Positions 14,609 to 15,691 of a stretch of DNA of 15,691 nucleotides are shown here, piece after piece. A program made the translations under genes and the position numbers. The stretch is taken from the NCBI GenBank assembly GCA_964400865.1, contig CAYNWG010000021.1:1-15691 (forward strand), read 5' to 3'. Within the stretch, counting starts at the first letter, position 1, and each line of letters starts with the position of its first letter. The notes beneath the pieces are model-generated. The model did no database searches and was not told the DNA's origin. It saw nothing but the letters and a program-made list of their open reading frames with translations. Source of the DNA: DAOQVB01 sp964400865. GTDB taxonomy: Bacteria > Patescibacteriota > Microgenomatia > UBA1400 > PJMF01.

Positions 14609-14684
14609 ACCTCAGAAGGTTCTTCCTCACCGGGAGCTACGTTCTGAGACTAAAAAATCTCGCTTCAGGCGGGATTTTTTAGTC
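14609..14684 (+). ncRNA. Candidate small structured RNA
   Basis: A roughly 70-76-nt transcript is implied by the strong promoter upstream and an intrinsic terminator at its end. Stem P1 pairs CTCAGAA (14611-14617) with TTCTGAG (14642-14648). Within it, P2 pairs CTTCC (14622-14626) with GGGAG (14632-14636) around loop TCACC, and an internal loop has GGTT on one side and CTACG on the other. The loop's ACC could pair with GGT of the internal loop as a pseudoknot. The last P1 bases overlap the start of the terminator stem, so the two helices stack or compete. I do not recognise an Rfam family. The segment codes for no protein and is antisense to nothing except the EF-P 3' flank. Confidence 0.6.
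14648..14684. terminator. Bidirectional intrinsic terminator
   Basis: A 16-bp stem (14648-14663 with 14669-14684, one G-U on the plus strand) closes a TTCAG loop. A6 and T6 runs inside the arms give a U-tract on either strand. It begins directly after the EF-P stop, serving EF-P on the minus strand, and ends the candidate small RNA on the plus strand. Confidence 0.85.
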
Positions 14685-15248
14685 TTAAGCCCTAGATACA
14701 TACTGCTTGGTGGTAGTGTCAACAATTATCTTTTCACCCTTTTTAATAAACAGTGGCACCTGCACTAATAAACCAGTTTCTACTTCAGCTTCTTTTTTGG
14801 CCTGGCCAACTGTGTCGCCTGCCACCGCATCGTCTGCGCGCACAACCGTCATGGTAATTTTTGTTGGCAGACTCACTCCTATCGGTTTTTCTTCAAACAA
14901 CAAGACGTATGCTTCCATTTCTGGCAATAATAGTTGCAGTTGATCTTCCAATAAACCAATTGGCACACTCGCTTGCTCATAGTTCCGTTGATTCATGAAC
15001 ACTACTTCATCAGCATCATGATACAAATATTGCATTTTGACACTCGATATATCTAATTCTTCGACTGTTTCGTTCGATTTGAAAGTAAATTCAACTGTAC
15101 TAGTTGTTTGCAAGCTCTTCAGCCGACAGCGCATAAACGCCGAACCCTTGCCCGGACTTGTAAAGTCTGCTTTCGTTACTAAATACGGCTGATTTTTAAA
15201 CCGAATATGAGTACCTTTGCGTATGTTTCCAGCTTTAATACTTGGCAT
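14685..15248 (-). CDS. efp: Translation elongation factor P
   Basis: EF-P binds between the P and E sites of the ribosome and rescues stalling at polyproline stretches. The 187 residues have the normal three-domain layout: an N-terminal KOW-like domain (about 1-63) and two OB domains. The tip loop SPGKGSAF (31-38) has Lys34, the residue that is modified in many bacteria. The C-terminal GEKIIVDTTTKQYVSRA matches the family end (GD.I.VdT.tg.Y..Ra). No modification enzyme (EpmA/B or EarP) is seen nearby, and Lys rather than Arg at 34 argues against EarP. The ATG lies 8 nt after TACAAT on the minus strand, so it is probably leaderless. A strong terminator follows the stop immediately. Confidence 0.97.
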   Translation of the reverse strand: MPSIKAGNIRKGTHIRFKNQPYLVTKADFTSPGKGSAFMRCRLKSLQTTSTVEFTFKSNETVEELDISSVKMQYLYHDADEVVFMNQRNYEQASVPIGLLEDQLQLLLPEMEAYVLLFEEKPIGVSLPTKITMTVVRADDAVAGDTVGQAKKEAEVETGLLVQVPLFIKKGEKIIVDTTTKQYVSRA

Positions 15249-15292
15249 AGATACGTATTGTACACCAGCAAAATAGAAAATCAGCTCAACAA

Positions 15293-15691
15293 TTAGGTAA
15301 CGATTTCTGTGGTACTGAGTTCTTCCAGTTTTGAGACAAGTTCTTCTATACTATATGTAGAAGTGTCAATTTGTTTGCTGGCAAAAACTCGAAGACCCTC
15401 AATAATTCTACGTACATGAACCGCTTCGTTCGTTCGTAAATTGCGCAATTTCACCTCGTTTTCTTCAAACGTCTTTGAAATAATTATCAGTTGAGAAAAG
15501 AAAATAGTTGAGTTTATAAAAATATTTGAAATATTCTTCAAATCAATGCTGTGAACTTCTGAAGAGAGTAGGTGGCGCTTAATAATTGTAATCCGACCTT
15601 CTTCAACCGTAATGCTGTTGGGAAATAAATCAATCGGAAATGCATGCGATGAAATACTGACTAAAATGCGGTTGGATTTTGTAACCAATTT
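15293..15691 (-). CDS. Hypothetical PH-like protein, 5' end beyond window
   Basis: The visible 133 codons run open to the window edge. The only start candidate is a TTG one codon from the end, so the gene is probably truncated on its 5' side. The sequence is mostly short beta strands (RILVSISS, DLFPNSITVEEGRITIIKRH, EVHSIDLKNISNIFIN, SQLIIISKTF) followed by a helix (HVRRIIEGLRVFASKQID) and a charged C-terminal helix. This resembles the strand-helix order of small bacterial PH-like domains, but I cannot confirm it by alignment. No membrane or catalytic motif is visible. It lies 44 bp upstream of EF-P in the same direction, but the EF-P -10 box between them suggests separate transcription. Confidence 0.7.
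   Translation of the reverse strand, partial: KLVTKSNRILVSISSHAFPIDLFPNSITVEEGRITIIKRHLLSSEVHSIDLKNISNIFINSTIFFSQLIIISKTFEENEVKLRNLRTNEAVHVRRIIEGLRVFASKQIDTSTYSIEELVSKLEELSTTEIVT

Noticed and set aside
14609..14684. Small plus-strand RNA as a preQ1 or other short riboswitch
   Set aside because: The GGTTCT and CTAAAAAA pieces recall preQ1-I, but the stem-loop order and A-rich tail pairing do not match, and no downstream plus-strand gene exists to regulate.
1..15691. UGA recoding to glycine, as in SR1/Gracilibacteria
   Set aside because: TGA ends the genes at 659, 1192, 7400 and 6158 (minus) at sensible family lengths, and the recognised genes are intact with standard stops.

Overview
The window looks like a streamlined, AT-rich bacterial chromosome. 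It is densely packed: convergent genes meet with almost no spacing and several genes overlap. It reads with the standard code, since TGA is used as a stop at the ends of four genes. The gene mix points to a member of the Candidate Phyla Radiation / Patescibacteria, perhaps Microgenomates- or WWE3-like. It includes an archaeal-type bifunctional phosphoglucose/phosphomannose isomerase, a CofE-like ligase paired with a PIG-L deacetylase, a lone cobalamin adenosyltransferase and several orphan small proteins. This placement is inferred from gene content; there is no rRNA or ribosomal protein gene here to confirm it. I see no mobile element, CRISPR array, tRNA or rRNA.

Left block (1-5383, all +): the end of an inositol-monophosphatase-family phosphatase, a YfcE-type phosphodiesterase and a phosphoglucose/phosphomannose isomerase overlap stop-to-start. 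They are followed by a PEP-synthase-like protein and enolase, separated by 2 bp. This is a sugar-phosphate / lower-glycolysis cluster with two oddities. The PEP-synthase-like protein has lost its phosphohistidine domain and its catalytic motifs look eroded. The enolase has Pro-Val where the family has Asp-Glu in the GDEGG motif, so the general-acid glutamate is absent.

Middle (5384-9276): lexA follows a 150-bp leader with inverted repeats. It converges with a PduO-type cobalamin adenosyltransferase, whose divergent neighbour is an unknown acidic protein followed by a FemAB/GNAT-like acyltransferase. A PIG-L deacetylase and a CofE-like gamma-glutamyl ligase form a minus-strand operon.

Right (10020-15691): uvrB is divergent from the CofE-like gene and carries an extra segment of about 74 residues in helicase domain 2, starting at a GC-rich hairpin. 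Then come a membrane-anchored secreted protein, an AlkD-type DNA glycosylase overlapping an unknown gene, elongation factor P and a partial PH-like protein. Between AlkD and EF-P is a near-consensus promoter followed by a roughly 70-nt structured segment and an intrinsic terminator: a candidate small RNA. LexA, UvrB and AlkD put three DNA-damage functions in one window.

Two patterns run across the window. First, most genes that are not translationally coupled have a TANNNT -10 box ending 6-8 nt before the start codon, with no Shine-Dalgarno, which implies leaderless transcripts; overlapping or coupled genes and lexA instead have clear Shine-Dalgarno sequences. Second, several perfect GC-rich hairpins lie inside coding sequences, the largest a 36-bp palindrome in the PEP-synthase-like gene.
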